64,000 bases of DNA from Lactobacillus sp. ESL0680 (GCF_029392855.1 NZ_CP113945.1:1426001-1490000); one strand, 5' to 3'. Numbered from the stretch's first letter, positions 34,559 through 43,998 are shown. The notes: generated from the letters alone by a model not told the origin. Numbers and translations: made by a program.

Positions 34559-34586
34559 ATTATACTCAGATTATGAATTAGCGCAA
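34559..34586 (-). promoter_or_regulatory. Promoter for candidate RNA
   Basis: Minus-strand TTGCGC (34586-34581) and TATAAT (34564-34559), 16 bp apart, just after the lepA-like stop. Confidence 0.45.
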
Positions 34587-34597
34587 CTGACAAATTT

Positions 34598-36385
34598 TTA
34601 CAGTTCCAAAATCACATTAAATACTTCCTGCGGTAATTTAACTTCTCCTTGAGCTGCCCGCCTTTTATTTAAACTTTGGCGTCTTAATAGTGCTGCCTTT
34701 TTAGAGACACTCCGCTGATTACCGTCAACCGCAGCATTTTTGCGCAGTGGCGGTACGTCAACTCGGGCAATTGCTTTGCCTTCAACGATTGCTTGAACTG
34801 GTGTTGGATAAAGCCGCCGCGGCACCGTATACTTCAATTCCTTGACCAATTTTTGCGTCATTTGCGGTGCATCCATGCGGTGAACAACAAATGAAAGCGA
34901 GTCAACCGGAGCGTAGTTAATATCCACCTCAATCTTAACTAGGTCTGCATCCTCATAGTCCAAGAACTCCGTATTAAGTGTGGCATAGCCATGCGACACC
35001 GACTTTAATTCAGAAAAGAAATGGTATGCTACTTCCGACAACGGCATCTTAACTGTCACCAAAATTTGCGCTTCATCATTATCTAAGTCCAGCAGCGTCC
35101 CCTTATGTTGCTCTGTTAATTTTAAAATTGCATTTAGCGTCTCACTAGGCGTCATAATTTCGGCCTTGATAAACGGCTCTGTCACATGGTCAATCAGACC
35201 AAAAGCCGGATATTGCGCCGGATTATTGATTTTCATTTCTTGACCATTCTTTAAGTAGACAAAGTATGTTACGTTCGGTGCCGTCGTTAAGACATCAATG
35301 CCATACTCATCCTGCAGACGTTCGCGAATAATTTCTAAATGAAAGGTCCCTAAAAAGCCGCAACGAAAACCTTGTCCTAATGCTTCTGAACGCTCCTCCA
35401 CAAATGAAAAGGACGTGTCATTTAAACTCAGTTTATTAAGTGCCTGCTTCAACGCTGGAAAATCATTATTTTTAGGATAAATACCGGCAAAAACCAACTG
35501 TTTAGCCGGTTCATACCCTGGCAATGCCTCTTTAGTCGGATCTATCTTAGTTGTAATAGTATCACCAACCCGAATTTTTTTCGGGTCCTTGATGCCAGTG
35601 ACAATATAGCCAACTTCACCAGCCTGTAATCCTTTTTGAGTTTGCATATTAGGTGTCAGCACCCCAATATCTTTAGGACGAAATGACATCTTTGCCTGCA
35701 TTAACTGTAAGTCACTTGCGGCAGATAATTGCCCGTCAATTAGGCGCACATCAATAATTACTCCTTGGTAAGCATCATAGACTGAATCAAAGACCAATGC
35801 CTTAAGCGGCGCCTGATTGTTTCCTTTGGGCGCAGGAATTCGAGTTCTAATTGCTTCAAGTAATTCGGGAACTCCCTGCCCAGTTTTAGCAGAAATCAAT
35901 AGCGTCTGCTCCGGCGTAAAGGACTTATCTAACTCCAGTAACTGCTGCTGCGTGCGGACAACATCAGCTGAAGCAATATCCACCTTGTTAATCACCGGAA
36001 TTAACGCCAAATTGTTCTTCTTAGCAATGCGATAATTCGCAATCGTTTGCGCCTGAATACCTTGGGTTGCATCAACTAATAGCAGTGCCCCTTCAGTAGC
36101 TGCCAGACTCTTAGCAACTTCATAATTAAAATCCACATGGCCAGGAGTATCAATCAAATTGTATTCATATTCCTGACCGTCTTGTGCCTGGTAAAAGTTA
36201 CGTACCGTTCTTGCCTTAACGGTAACACCATGCTCTTGTTCAACTTCCATATCATCCAACATTTGGTCACTAAATTCACGTTCACTGACCGTTTTAGTTA
36301 ACGCCATAATTTGGTCGGCCAAAGTCGACTTACCATGATCGATGTGGGCAATAATGGCAAAATTACGAATTTGTGCTTGTTTCAT
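34598..36385 (-). CDS. LepA/EF4-like translational GTPase, paralogue
   Basis: EF4 back-translocates ribosomes. The 595-residue protein has G1 AHIDHGKST, G3 DTPGHVDF, G4 NKVD, domain II, the FCGFLGTFHLEIIRERL motif and a C-terminal basic LepA domain (KKAALLRRQSLNKRRAAQGEVKLPQEVF). The switch region reads MLDDMEVEQEHGVTVKARTV instead of the usual MDLERERGITIKAQ, and overall it is divergent, so it is likely a second copy alongside the housekeeping lepA. Its start overlaps the preceding TetR gene by 23 bases. Confidence 0.85.
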   Translation of the reverse strand: MKQAQIRNFAIIAHIDHGKSTLADQIMALTKTVSEREFSDQMLDDMEVEQEHGVTVKARTVRNFYQAQDGQEYEYNLIDTPGHVDFNYEVAKSLAATEGALLLVDATQGIQAQTIANYRIAKKNNLALIPVINKVDIASADVVRTQQQLLELDKSFTPEQTLLISAKTGQGVPELLEAIRTRIPAPKGNNQAPLKALVFDSVYDAYQGVIIDVRLIDGQLSAASDLQLMQAKMSFRPKDIGVLTPNMQTQKGLQAGEVGYIVTGIKDPKKIRVGDTITTKIDPTKEALPGYEPAKQLVFAGIYPKNNDFPALKQALNKLSLNDTSFSFVEERSEALGQGFRCGFLGTFHLEIIRERLQDEYGIDVLTTAPNVTYFVYLKNGQEMKINNPAQYPAFGLIDHVTEPFIKAEIMTPSETLNAILKLTEQHKGTLLDLDNDEAQILVTVKMPLSEVAYHFFSELKSVSHGYATLNTEFLDYEDADLVKIEVDINYAPVDSLSFVVHRMDAPQMTQKLVKELKYTVPRRLYPTPVQAIVEGKAIARVDVPPLRKNAAVDGNQRSVSKKAALLRRQSLNKRRAAQGEVKLPQEVFNVILEL

Positions 36386-37043
36386 TATCTGTTTGTTCCT
36401 TAAAAAATCCTGTTAAATAATATCGCATCTGAGCTTCGGCTTCCCCTACTAAATCAATCGTAAAGTCTGGATAAGTCAAGGCAACCTCTTGATGATTAAA
36501 ACTAGCCAGCGAAGACATATTCATTAAGCCGCTGATAATTGCACTTTGAATAATGAATAAATGACTAAATTGTCCCTGCGTTAATAACTGATTGCTCTTC
36601 ACTGCCAATAACTCCCCAAGTTCATGACTAAGTGCATACAGCTCATTGCGGCGCTTAATCGTCTCCGCCATGTTCGCCTTACCTTCTAAGACCGGGCCAC
36701 GAATCGCATTTAACCTGACCAGTTCCGCATGGTTATTAATTAATGCTCGTGTAGAACTAATCATCAGGTCAATGAATTGAGCTTGAGTTACCTCTGGCTG
36801 CTGCTTAACCTGCTCGATAATTTTAGTGAAAAACACGCAATAATCTTCCAGCAGGATACTCATAAATAAGTCTTCCTTAGTCGCAAAATAATTAAAAATT
36901 GTGCCCTTAGCTACTCCAGCTGTATCAGCAATTTGTTTCATCGTAATTTGGGTATAACTTTGCTTAGCAAAAAGCTGCATCGCTACCTGCATAATTAATT
37001 CGCGTTTAGCCTGCTTTTGCTGCGTTGTATGAATATTTGGCAT
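36363..37043 (-). CDS. TetR/AcrR-family regulator
   Basis: N-terminal HTH of TetR type: LIMQVAMQLFAKQSYTQITMKQIADTAGVAKGTIFNYFATKEDLFMSILLEDY, followed by a helical ligand domain of ~160 residues. It overlaps the downstream LepA-like gene, so the two are expressed together, an unusual pairing. It may autoregulate. Ligand unknown. Confidence 0.88.
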   Translation of the reverse strand: MPNIHTTQQKQAKRELIMQVAMQLFAKQSYTQITMKQIADTAGVAKGTIFNYFATKEDLFMSILLEDYCVFFTKIIEQVKQQPEVTQAQFIDLMISSTRALINNHAELVRLNAIRGPVLEGKANMAETIKRRNELYALSHELGELLAVKSNQLLTQGQFSHLFIIQSAIISGLMNMSSLASFNHQEVALTYPDFTIDLVGEAEAQMRYYLTGFFKEQTDNETSTNS

Positions 37044-37104
37044 TTTTTCACCTCAGTTTAAAAGTATTATTACGCAAAAATGACCAAAGGTCAATTTTAA
37101 TTAA

Positions 37105-37131
37105 TAAAAAAGATCAGTTACCTGATCTTTC
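37105..37131 (-). terminator. Terminator after ABC-F gene
   Basis: AAAGATCAG pairs with CTGATCTTT, T run on the minus strand. Confidence 0.8.
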
Positions 37132-37133
37132 GT

Positions 37134-38678
37134 CTATTTGTTCATCGTTTCAATGTCAATTGTCTTATCTACCCAGTTGCCTTCAAAGAAATCGCGCTCG
37201 TGACTAACGATAACTACCCCACCAGGGAAATTAACAATTGCCTTGCGCAACGCGTCTTTAGTATCGCGATCTAAATGGTTGGTTGGCTCATCTAAGAACA
37301 GCAAGTTAGCCGGCTCAAACTGCATCTTCGCCAGCTTAACTTTTTCCTGCTCACCACCAGATAACTTCTTCAACGGACTCATTGCCTGCTGCGCCGTTAC
37401 ACCCATGCGTGCTAACGCACCACGCAATTCCTTCGGCTTTTGCCGTTCAAACTCTTCCTGCAAATATTGCAGCGGCGTCATATTATTGTTTGGCCAAGTT
37501 AAATCCTGCTTAAAATAAGCTAATTTGGCGGTTGTAGATAATTCAAAATTACCAAAAATCGGCTTTAATTGTCCTAACAGGGTTTTCAGCAAGGTCGACT
37601 TACCAATTCCGTTAAAACCAGTAATTGCCACCTTCTCATTGCCGCCAACTGAAAAGTTAAATGCCTCTTTAACTAGCGCGTGGTCATAGCCAATTACCAA
37701 ATCTTGGGTCTGCAGTAATAAGTTAGACGCGGTTGCCACATAAGGAAAGTCAAAGCGCGCACGTCGGTTAGATTTCGGCGGTGTCAAAACATCCATGTGA
37801 GCTAATTGCCGTTCACGTGACTTGGCACTCTTAGAACGAGTTCCCGCCTTATTTTTACGGATATAAGCTTCTGTTTTGGCAATTTTACGCTGCTGGTTAG
37901 CGTAAGCCTTGAGATAAGTTTCGCGGTTAGCTTCTTTTTGCCGCATTGCTTGCTTCAAAGTTCCCGTATAACGCGTAATGGTGCCGACATCAACATCAAT
38001 AATACAGTTGGTAATCCGGCCCAAAAAGTCGTAATCGTGGCTGACTACAATAAACGCACCAGTGAAGTCATTCAAGTAGTCGACTAACCAATCAATGTGT
38101 GACACATCAAGATAGTTAGTTGGCTCATCGAGCAATAATACATCCGGATTTTGCAGTAATAATTTAGCCAAAATAATTTTGGAACGCTGACCACCAGAAA
38201 GTTGGGCCACATCATGATCGTAACCTAATTCTGCTAAGCCCAAACCTGACGCAACACGTTCAATTTCGGTATCAATCCCGTAAAAATTATTTTCTTCTAA
38301 GTAAGTTTGAACTTTACCAGCCTTTTCTAATAGCTCGTCGTTGCCACTTTCAGCATATTTAGCGTAAAATCCGTTTAATTCGTCTTCTTTTTGATATAGT
38401 GCAGCAAATGCCGTGCGCAAAAAGCCGCGGATTGTTTCCCCCGGCGTTAACTTGGCATACTGGTCAAGATAGCCGACATCAACTTTGTTCTGCCACTTAA
38501 CCTGACCTTCATCCGGCAGCATCTCGCCCGTCAAAATCTTAATTAAGGTTGATTTACCAACCCCATTTTGTCCCGTGACCCCCATGTGATCCTCTTTATT
38601 AAGGACAAAATTTGCATCCTCGTACAAGGTTTTATCCACAAAACTTTGGCCAAGATTTTTAACCGTTAGTAAACTCAT
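37134..38678 (-). CDS. ABC-F family ATPase
   Basis: Two ATP-binding cassettes on one 514-residue chain without membrane segments: Walker A GQNGVGKST and GFNGIGKST, signatures LSGGQRSK and LSGGEQEK, Walker B VLLLDEPTNYLD and LLFLDEPTNHLD. The linker (about residues 235-320) is basic, with RKNKAGTRSKSAKSRERQL, as expected for ABC-F proteins that act in the ribosome E site. It may be a housekeeping translation factor or a mild antibiotic-protection protein. ATG 38678 after AAAGGG fits the family start MSLLTVKNL. Confidence 0.9.
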   Translation of the reverse strand: MSLLTVKNLGQSFVDKTLYEDANFVLNKEDHMGVTGQNGVGKSTLIKILTGEMLPDEGQVKWQNKVDVGYLDQYAKLTPGETIRGFLRTAFAALYQKEDELNGFYAKYAESGNDELLEKAGKVQTYLEENNFYGIDTEIERVASGLGLAELGYDHDVAQLSGGQRSKIILAKLLLQNPDVLLLDEPTNYLDVSHIDWLVDYLNDFTGAFIVVSHDYDFLGRITNCIIDVDVGTITRYTGTLKQAMRQKEANRETYLKAYANQQRKIAKTEAYIRKNKAGTRSKSAKSRERQLAHMDVLTPPKSNRRARFDFPYVATASNLLLQTQDLVIGYDHALVKEAFNFSVGGNEKVAITGFNGIGKSTLLKTLLGQLKPIFGNFELSTTAKLAYFKQDLTWPNNNMTPLQYLQEEFERQKPKELRGALARMGVTAQQAMSPLKKLSGGEQEKVKLAKMQFEPANLLFLDEPTNHLDRDTKDALRKAIVNFPGGVVIVSHERDFFEGNWVDKTIDIETMNK

Positions 38679-39196
38679 CGTCCATCCCTTTCGAACTAAA
38701 ACAACTCGTTCTAGTATATAATAAAGTCGCACTTTTAGCTCGAACAAAAAGCTGACCGCTGTTATTTGCTTACCCCAGCACAAAAAATATGATTATCATT
38801 GCGCCACTTTATGATAATTAATATTTTTACAATTTAGTATTGAATATAGCAATAAATTATGCTTTAATTAACTACAACAAACAAAGTATCAATATTAATT
38901 ATAATATTTTTGAACCTTTAATTTATCAGTCTGATAGCTTTTGCAATCAAGACACTGATAATCATAGATTTAGTCACCTGCTAGATTAAACACCTAGCAG
39001 GATTGAGCAAATATATGCTCTATTCATTAAATCACTTACAGAAAACGTGCTAGGCTTTTAGCCTAGCATATTTTCTTTTGAAATCTTTTAATTAAATAAA
39101 TTACTAAACTAATAAATCCCCAATTATAAACTTGATTGTAATTGCGGATTTTTGTCTGCCTAAAAAGCACTCACAACAAAAATTCGCTAAAGTCTT
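38679..39196. other. 518-bp intergenic region with three hairpins
   Basis: No gene supported. AT-rich for 38.78-38.96 kb, then hairpins at 38977-39001, 39005-39020 and 39048-39068 (separate entry), and a further imperfect stem at 39114-39154 (AAATCC.CAATTA with TAATTG.GGATTT) that may end the dapF transcript. Confidence 0.5.
38977..39075 (+). ncRNA. Candidate three-hairpin RNA or attenuator
   Basis: CCTGCTAG/CTAGCAGG (38977-38984 with 38994-39001), GAGCA/TGCTC (39005-39020), and TGCTAGGCT/AGCCTAGCA (39048-39056 with 39060-39068) followed by a T-rich tail. The first and third hairpins are mutually complementary (CCTAGCA with TGCTAGG), so alternative folds exist. No promoter is clear. Confidence 0.3.
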
Positions 39197-40186
39197 TTAC
39201 ATATTTTTGAAAGTAGACACAAATTTCAAGTATGCTTCCTGTTCATCAGTTTCAACTACACTAATCTGTTGCTGGTCAAATTCTCCCTCATGTAAGCATT
39301 CCTCAGGAAGGTATATTTGGTGAGTAACCGTTGCATTACCAATTAGTTCAACCCAGTAATTATCAGTATCCGCGTGAATTTTTGTCTTGACCAAGCCGCC
39401 CGGATTATAAACCGTCAGTAATTCGTCGGCAGCTACCTGCTTGGGATAGGTCAAGTGTCCCGCCAAGCTGGTCGCCGACATTCCCGTTCCACAAGCGTTG
39501 GTAAAACCGACACCGCGTTCGTATGTTTCCACAAATAATTTGTTAGGAGCTAAAATTTGCGCAAAGCTAACATTCACCCCATCGGGAAAATATTGGTTGG
39601 GGTGATTTAGTTTCTGCCCCAACTGCCCCAACATTTCATGAGCTTCATGAATATCTGACACAAAACTAATTAAGTGTGGATTAGGTACTGCTAACGCTGT
39701 AAATTTTAAACAATCAGAAAAAGCCGGAATGGATTGATTAATAATTTTAGTGAAAGCTAAATTATGCCAGCCGACATCATTCGCCGCAAACGAAACCGGC
39801 GCAATCTCAACACTAAAAGCCGGTACACCAGAAGCCAAATCCGGATATTGCTGCACACGTAAATTCGCAGCAGCCGTCTGCACCAAAAACTCGCGCTGAT
39901 GAAATTTGCTGGCTAAATATCGCGCAACTGTGCGCAAGCCATTGCCGCACATCAATGCCTGTGAACCGTCCTTGTTAAAAATGCGCATTTGCGCAACAGC
40001 TGCTGGCGTGGTCGCGGGTTCAACCACTAATAAGCCATCGCTGCCGCCAAGCAGCCCTGTTTGCTCATCCGTCAATTTAATTGCCAAATTCTGTAATTCT
40101 GCAGTTGTCAGCGGCTTAACTAATTTAGTTTGATCTAGCAAAAAGAAGCTGTTTTGCGAGCCATGAACTTTTTCTATATTAATCAT
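39197..40186 (-). CDS. dapF: Diaminopimelate epimerase
   Basis: DapF converts LL- to meso-diaminopimelate, the peptidoglycan precursor. The two catalytic cysteines are in QALMCGNGLRTVARY and FTNACGTGMSATSLAG. The ~329 residues exceed the usual ~275, with a C-terminal extension (HEGEFDQQQISVVETDEQEAYLKF) as in some lactobacilli. It overlaps lysC by eight bases and completes a two-gene operon divergent from lysA. Confidence 0.92.
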   Translation of the reverse strand: MINIEKVHGSQNSFFLLDQTKLVKPLTTAELQNLAIKLTDEQTGLLGGSDGLLVVEPATTPAAVAQMRIFNKDGSQALMCGNGLRTVARYLASKFHQREFLVQTAAANLRVQQYPDLASGVPAFSVEIAPVSFAANDVGWHNLAFTKIINQSIPAFSDCLKFTALAVPNPHLISFVSDIHEAHEMLGQLGQKLNHPNQYFPDGVNVSFAQILAPNKLFVETYERGVGFTNACGTGMSATSLAGHLTYPKQVAADELLTVYNPGGLVKTKIHADTDNYWVELIGNATVTHQIYLPEECLHEGEFDQQQISVVETDEQEAYLKFVSTFKNM

Positions 40187-41552
40187 TTATTTTTGCTCCC
40201 TGTGTGAAAAAATTGTTGTAGATTTGTCTAACCGCTGCTGGAGCATCCTTGCGTTTAGTTCCCAGCATAATTGAAATCCGTGACGCACCCTGATTAATCA
40301 TGTGAACACCAATGTTTTGTGCCGCCAGCGGTTCAATAATTTTGGCCATTACGCCAACTTTATTGCGCATTCCTTCGCCGACTACCATGATAATCGCATA
40401 ATCATCAATCCACTCTAAACTATCTGGCTTCAGCTGCGTCCGAATTTCTTGGCACATCTTTTCGCGAACGCCAGCGGTAAACTGCCGATCATCAAAAATC
40501 ACGGTCAGGTCATCAATCCCTGATGGCATATGTTCGTAAGAAATATGGTACTTATAAAAAATCTGCAACAGCTTCAGGGTAAAGCCGACCTCTTTGTTTA
40601 ACAAATAACGGTGTAAGTACAGTGCTGAGAAGTGCGTTGCAGTTGCTACTCCCGTAATTACGTTCAGCGCATGAAAATCCTTTGCCGGAACAATCATTGT
40701 CCCTTTAAGATTAGGGTGATTGGTATTTTTGACGTTAATCGGCACGTTACCAGCTATCGCCGGCAAAATTGCTTCATCGTGAAAAACTGAAAACCCGGCA
40801 TATGATAACTCCCGCATTTCCCGATAAGTCATTTTGCTGATTGCCTTTGGGTGCCTGACAATTGCTGGATTAGCCGAATAAATCGCATCAACATCAGTAA
40901 AGTTCTCATACACCCTGGCATGAAAGCCGCGAGCTAAAACAGCACCAGTGATATCCGAACCCCCACGCGAAAATGTGGCGATTTGTCCCTTCTTTGTTAG
41001 ACCATAAAAGCCTGGCACAACCAAATAGCCGCTCGGCAGATGATATTTAGCCAAATTGTCATAAGTTTCCGGCACAATCATGGCATCTTGTGGATTAGCC
41101 GTTACTTCAATACCTAATTCGCCACTACCTGCAAAATGGGCATTTAAGTTTAATTGTTGCAATATTAACGTTAATATGTGTGCATTTAATATTTCACCAT
41201 GCGCCTTGAATTCTGCTAATAAATAGTTATTATTTAGATATTCTTTTTTTGGTAAATTTAATAAAATTTGCTTTAGTACCGCCATTTTTTCAGTTGAAAC
41301 AGAAAAATAACTGCCAATTTCCTCATAGCGCTGCCAAATCTGCTGCTGAATAGCAGTCAAACTCTGATTAGTAATAGTTTTATGTGCATAATCGATTAAC
41401 AAATCCGTGATTTTACAATCAGTTTTATCCCGCTTACCAGGAGCTGAAGTCACAATGATTTTGCGCTCTGGGTCCGTTGTAATAATTTTAATAATTTTTT
41501 CAAAATGTGGGCCGTCTGCTAATGAACTGCCACCAAACTTAACTACTTTCAT
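40179..41552 (-). CDS. lysC: Aspartate kinase
   Basis: First step of the aspartate pathway. MKVVKFGGSSLADG (ATP/aspartate site), FSRGGSDITGAVLARG and YENFTDVDAIYSANP are classical, followed by two ACT domains (VIFDDRQFTAGV; VGEGMRNKVGVMAKIIEPL), which bind the feedback amino acid. ATG 41552 has AAAGGA 11 bases upstream. Its leader is only ~50 nt, too short for a lysine riboswitch, unlike the divergent lysA arm. Confidence 0.93.
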   Translation of the reverse strand: MKVVKFGGSSLADGPHFEKIIKIITTDPERKIIVTSAPGKRDKTDCKITDLLIDYAHKTITNQSLTAIQQQIWQRYEEIGSYFSVSTEKMAVLKQILLNLPKKEYLNNNYLLAEFKAHGEILNAHILTLILQQLNLNAHFAGSGELGIEVTANPQDAMIVPETYDNLAKYHLPSGYLVVPGFYGLTKKGQIATFSRGGSDITGAVLARGFHARVYENFTDVDAIYSANPAIVRHPKAISKMTYREMRELSYAGFSVFHDEAILPAIAGNVPINVKNTNHPNLKGTMIVPAKDFHALNVITGVATATHFSALYLHRYLLNKEVGFTLKLLQIFYKYHISYEHMPSGIDDLTVIFDDRQFTAGVREKMCQEIRTQLKPDSLEWIDDYAIIMVVGEGMRNKVGVMAKIIEPLAAQNIGVHMINQGASRISIMLGTKRKDAPAAVRQIYNNFFTQGAKIND

Positions 41553-41610
41553 TTTGGGTCAAATCCTTTTTATAAAAAATCTAATCTGTCTTTTCGCGAG
41601 TTTAGGTGCA

Positions 41611-41638
41611 ATTCTAGCATTTATTTTTTTATCTGCAA
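41611..41638 (-). promoter_or_regulatory. lysC-dapF promoter
   Basis: Minus-strand TTGCAG (41638-41633) and TAGAAT (41616-41611) with 16-bp spacing; start near 41605. Confidence 0.6.
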
Positions 41639-41690
41639 GGAAAATATTTTTTTCAGCTTGCAAAGCATTTTAATTTTTAAATTAAAATCA

Positions 41691-41719
41691 TTGACATTAT
41701 TCTCAAAAAAATATAATAT
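41691..41719 (+). promoter_or_regulatory. lysA operon promoter
   Basis: Consensus TTGACA (41691-41696) with TATAAT at 41712 (15 bp) or TAATAT at 41714 (17 bp); start just before the riboswitch. Confidence 0.75.
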
Positions 41720-41726
41720 TTATGCA

Positions 41727-41957
41727 ATCGAAGAGGTTGCAGTGACCATCAGTAAATTAGTCGAGTTTTGCTAAAACTATGACGCTAATTAAAAGGGGAA
41801 GCTGCCGAAGCGTTAATTCACAAGCAGGAATTATCAGCTGGGCCATGGCCAAATAAGTCATGGACTGTCGTAGAAAATCTACGGAGCGCTTCCGACAATT
41901 TGATACCAGATATTAATTCGGTTCTTTTGTTTCAGCGCAAACAAAAGAACCTTTTTT
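41727..41957 (+). promoter_or_regulatory. Lysine riboswitch (L-box) with terminator
   Basis: The conserved L-box pieces are in order: AGAGGTTGC, AGTAAATTAG, GGGGAAGCTGCCGAAG, GCTGGGCCATGGCC, GGACTGTCGTAGAAAATCTA and CGGAGCGCTTCCGA, which closes P1. It is followed by a perfect 13-bp terminator (41920-41932 with 41939-41951) and six Ts. Lysine binding should stop transcription before lysA. Confidence 0.93.
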
Positions 41958-41982
41958 GTTAGCTAATTTTGGAGGAATCAAC

Positions 41983-43272
41983 TTGGTTACCGTTAATTCA
42001 CAAGGACATTTATCAATTGGTGGTTGCGATGCAATCGATCTCGCTAGCGATTTCGGTACACCGCTGTACGTTTACGATGTCAGCCTAATTAGGCAGCAAT
42101 TACAACAATTTCATAAAGCATTCAAACAAGCCGGCGTTAAATACGCAATTAGTTATGCCAGTAAGGCTTTTTCAATTAGGGCCATCGACCAAGTTATTGC
42201 CCAAGAAGACGGTCACTTAGACGTTGTTTCGGCTGGTGAATTAATGACCGCTGTTCAAGCTAATTTCCCAATGGAAAATGTCAGCTTTCATGGCAACAAC
42301 AAGTCACTTGCGGAATTGCAGTTAGCCCTCGACAATCATGTTGGCACGATTATCGTTGATAATTTCCACGAATTGGAATTATTAAACAAACTGCTTCCTG
42401 AGCAGAAGCAGTCAGTCAATATCATGCTGCGAATCGCGCCCGGTATTTCAGCACATACCCACCGCTACATTCAAACTGGTCAAGTTGACAGTAAGTTCGG
42501 CTTCGACGTCCAGTCAGGTCAAGCAGAACAAGCATTGCAGTTAGTCTTACAAAATCCTAAACTGAACTTACGCGGCTACCACGCCCATATCGGTTCGCAG
42601 ATTATGGCAGTTACAGGCTTTACCGCCCTAGTTCAAAAAATGGTGCAGCTTGCAGCCATGTGGCAGGAAAAATACCATTATCAGCCGCAAGTTTTAAATT
42701 TTGGCGGTGGATTTGGCATCAAATACACTAATCAGGACCAGCCTTTAACGCCACAAGAATTTGTTGACAGTATGGTGCAAACACTAAGAAAAGAAATTGC
42801 CCAGACTAATTTAACGCTGCCAGAAGTTTGGATTGAACCCGGCCGCTCCATTGTTGGCGAAGCCGGCTACAGCCTCTATACAATCGGCGCCCGCAAAAAT
42901 ATTCCTGGCATTCGCACTTACGTTAGCGTCGATGGCGGCATGGGCGATAATATCCGTCCTGCCCTTTACCAGGCTGATTATCAGGCAGTCTTAGCTGCTA
43001 ATCCCCAAGCAAGGTCAGTTGAAACCGTGACAATTGCCGGCCGCTATTGTGAATCTGGCGACATCTTAGCAAAAGACCAACAACTGCCTTTAAGCGCGCC
43101 TGGTGATATTTTAGCAATTTTGGCAACAGGAGCTTACGGCTACTCGATGGCTTCCAATTACAACCGCGTCGGTCGTCCCGCCGTTGTTTTCGCCGAAAAC
43201 GGACACGCCAAATTAGTCGTTAAGCGCGAAACTCTTGCCGATTTAACCAGATTAGACCTGAATTATCTTTAA
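41983..43272 (+). CDS. lysA: Diaminopimelate decarboxylase
   Basis: Last step of lysine synthesis, meso-DAP to lysine, PLP-dependent. Visible are ISYASKAF (PLP Lys), the glycine loop NFGGGFGIKY, HIGSQI, EPGRSIVGEAGY and GRYCESGDILAKD (catalytic Cys). TTG 41983 with GGAGG seven bases upstream is the start; an in-frame ATG at 41956 falls inside the terminator. First gene of a seven-gene operon under the lysine riboswitch. Confidence 0.93.
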   Translation: MVTVNSQGHLSIGGCDAIDLASDFGTPLYVYDVSLIRQQLQQFHKAFKQAGVKYAISYASKAFSIRAIDQVIAQEDGHLDVVSAGELMTAVQANFPMENVSFHGNNKSLAELQLALDNHVGTIIVDNFHELELLNKLLPEQKQSVNIMLRIAPGISAHTHRYIQTGQVDSKFGFDVQSGQAEQALQLVLQNPKLNLRGYHAHIGSQIMAVTGFTALVQKMVQLAAMWQEKYHYQPQVLNFGGGFGIKYTNQDQPLTPQEFVDSMVQTLRKEIAQTNLTLPEVWIEPGRSIVGEAGYSLYTIGARKNIPGIRTYVSVDGGMGDNIRPALYQADYQAVLAANPQARSVETVTIAGRYCESGDILAKDQQLPLSAPGDILAILATGAYGYSMASNYNRVGRPAVVFAENGHAKLVVKRETLADLTRLDLNYL

Positions 43273-43290
43273 GTAACACGAGGAAAAGCC

Positions 43291-43998
43291 ATGAAGCAAA
43301 CTGCACAAGAAATTATTAATTTTATTAGCAACGCCCCCAAAAAGACACCCGTTAAGGTTTATTTACAGGGCAATTTGGCAAATCTAGCTGTCCCTGAAAA
43401 TATTGAGGCATTTTTAGATGACAAAATCGGAATTCTGTTCGGTGATTGGGCAGATGTTCAAAAATTTTTAACCAAGAACACAGCACAAATCACCCACTAC
43501 CATGTTGAAAATGATGCGCGCAATTCCGCCGTGCCGTTACTTGACTATACGCAACTTGATGCCCGGATTGAACCCGGTGCGATTATTCGCGACCACGTCA
43601 AAATCGGCAAGCAGGCCGTGATTATGATGGGCGCCGTAATTAACATCGGCGCAGAAATCGGTGCCGGCACCATGATTGACATGGGAACCGTGATTGGCGG
43701 TCGGGCAATTATCGGTCAAAACGTACACGTTGGTGCTAATGCCGTTGTGGCAGGAGTAATTGAGCCGGCTTCAGCTAAGCCTGTCAGAATTGGCGACAAC
43801 GTCTTAATTGGTGCAGGTGCCGCAATTTTAGAAGGTATTGAAGTTGGTGAAGGTGCCGTAATTGGTGCAGGTGCAGTTGTGACAAAAGACGTTGCGCCTA
43901 AGACAGTTGTTGCCGGCGTCCCAGCCAAAGTAATCAAGCAGGTTGATACCAAGACTAAAAGTAAAACTGGCCTAGAAGCCAGTTTGCGAAAGCTGTGA
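43291..43998 (+). CDS. dapH: Tetrahydrodipicolinate N-acetyltransferase
   Basis: Acetylates tetrahydrodipicolinate, opening the acetylated DAP branch. The C-terminal half is a left-handed beta helix of hexapeptide repeats ([55 protein letters not shown]). An N-terminal DapH domain precedes it. Eighteen bases after lysA, with a GAGGAA site. Confidence 0.93.
   Translation: MKQTAQEIINFISNAPKKTPVKVYLQGNLANLAVPENIEAFLDDKIGILFGDWADVQKFLTKNTAQITHYHVENDARNSAVPLLDYTQLDARIEPGAIIRDHVKIGKQAVIMMGAVINIGAEIGAGTMIDMGTVIGGRAIIGQNVHVGANAVVAGVIEPASAKPVRIGDNVLIGAGAAILEGIEVGEGAVIGAGAVVTKDVAPKTVVAGVPAKVIKQVDTKTKSKTGLEASLRKL

Larger units (their letters stand above)
41553..41982. other. 430-bp divergent control region of the lysine/DAP operons
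   Basis: Contains the leftward lysC promoter, the rightward lysA promoter, and the lysine riboswitch with its terminator (separate entries). No coding gene. Confidence 0.8.

Noticed and set aside
38679..38970. Coding gene in the AT-rich gap after the ABC-F gene
   Set aside because: Only short frames without ribosome sites in all six frames.
39015..39053. 12-codon ORF MLYSLNHLQKTC inside the three-hairpin element
   Set aside because: No ribosome-binding site and it overlaps hairpin arms; no reason to call it coding.
41956..41982. ATG 41956 as lysA start
   Set aside because: It lies in the T run of the riboswitch terminator; TTG 41983 has GGAGG.
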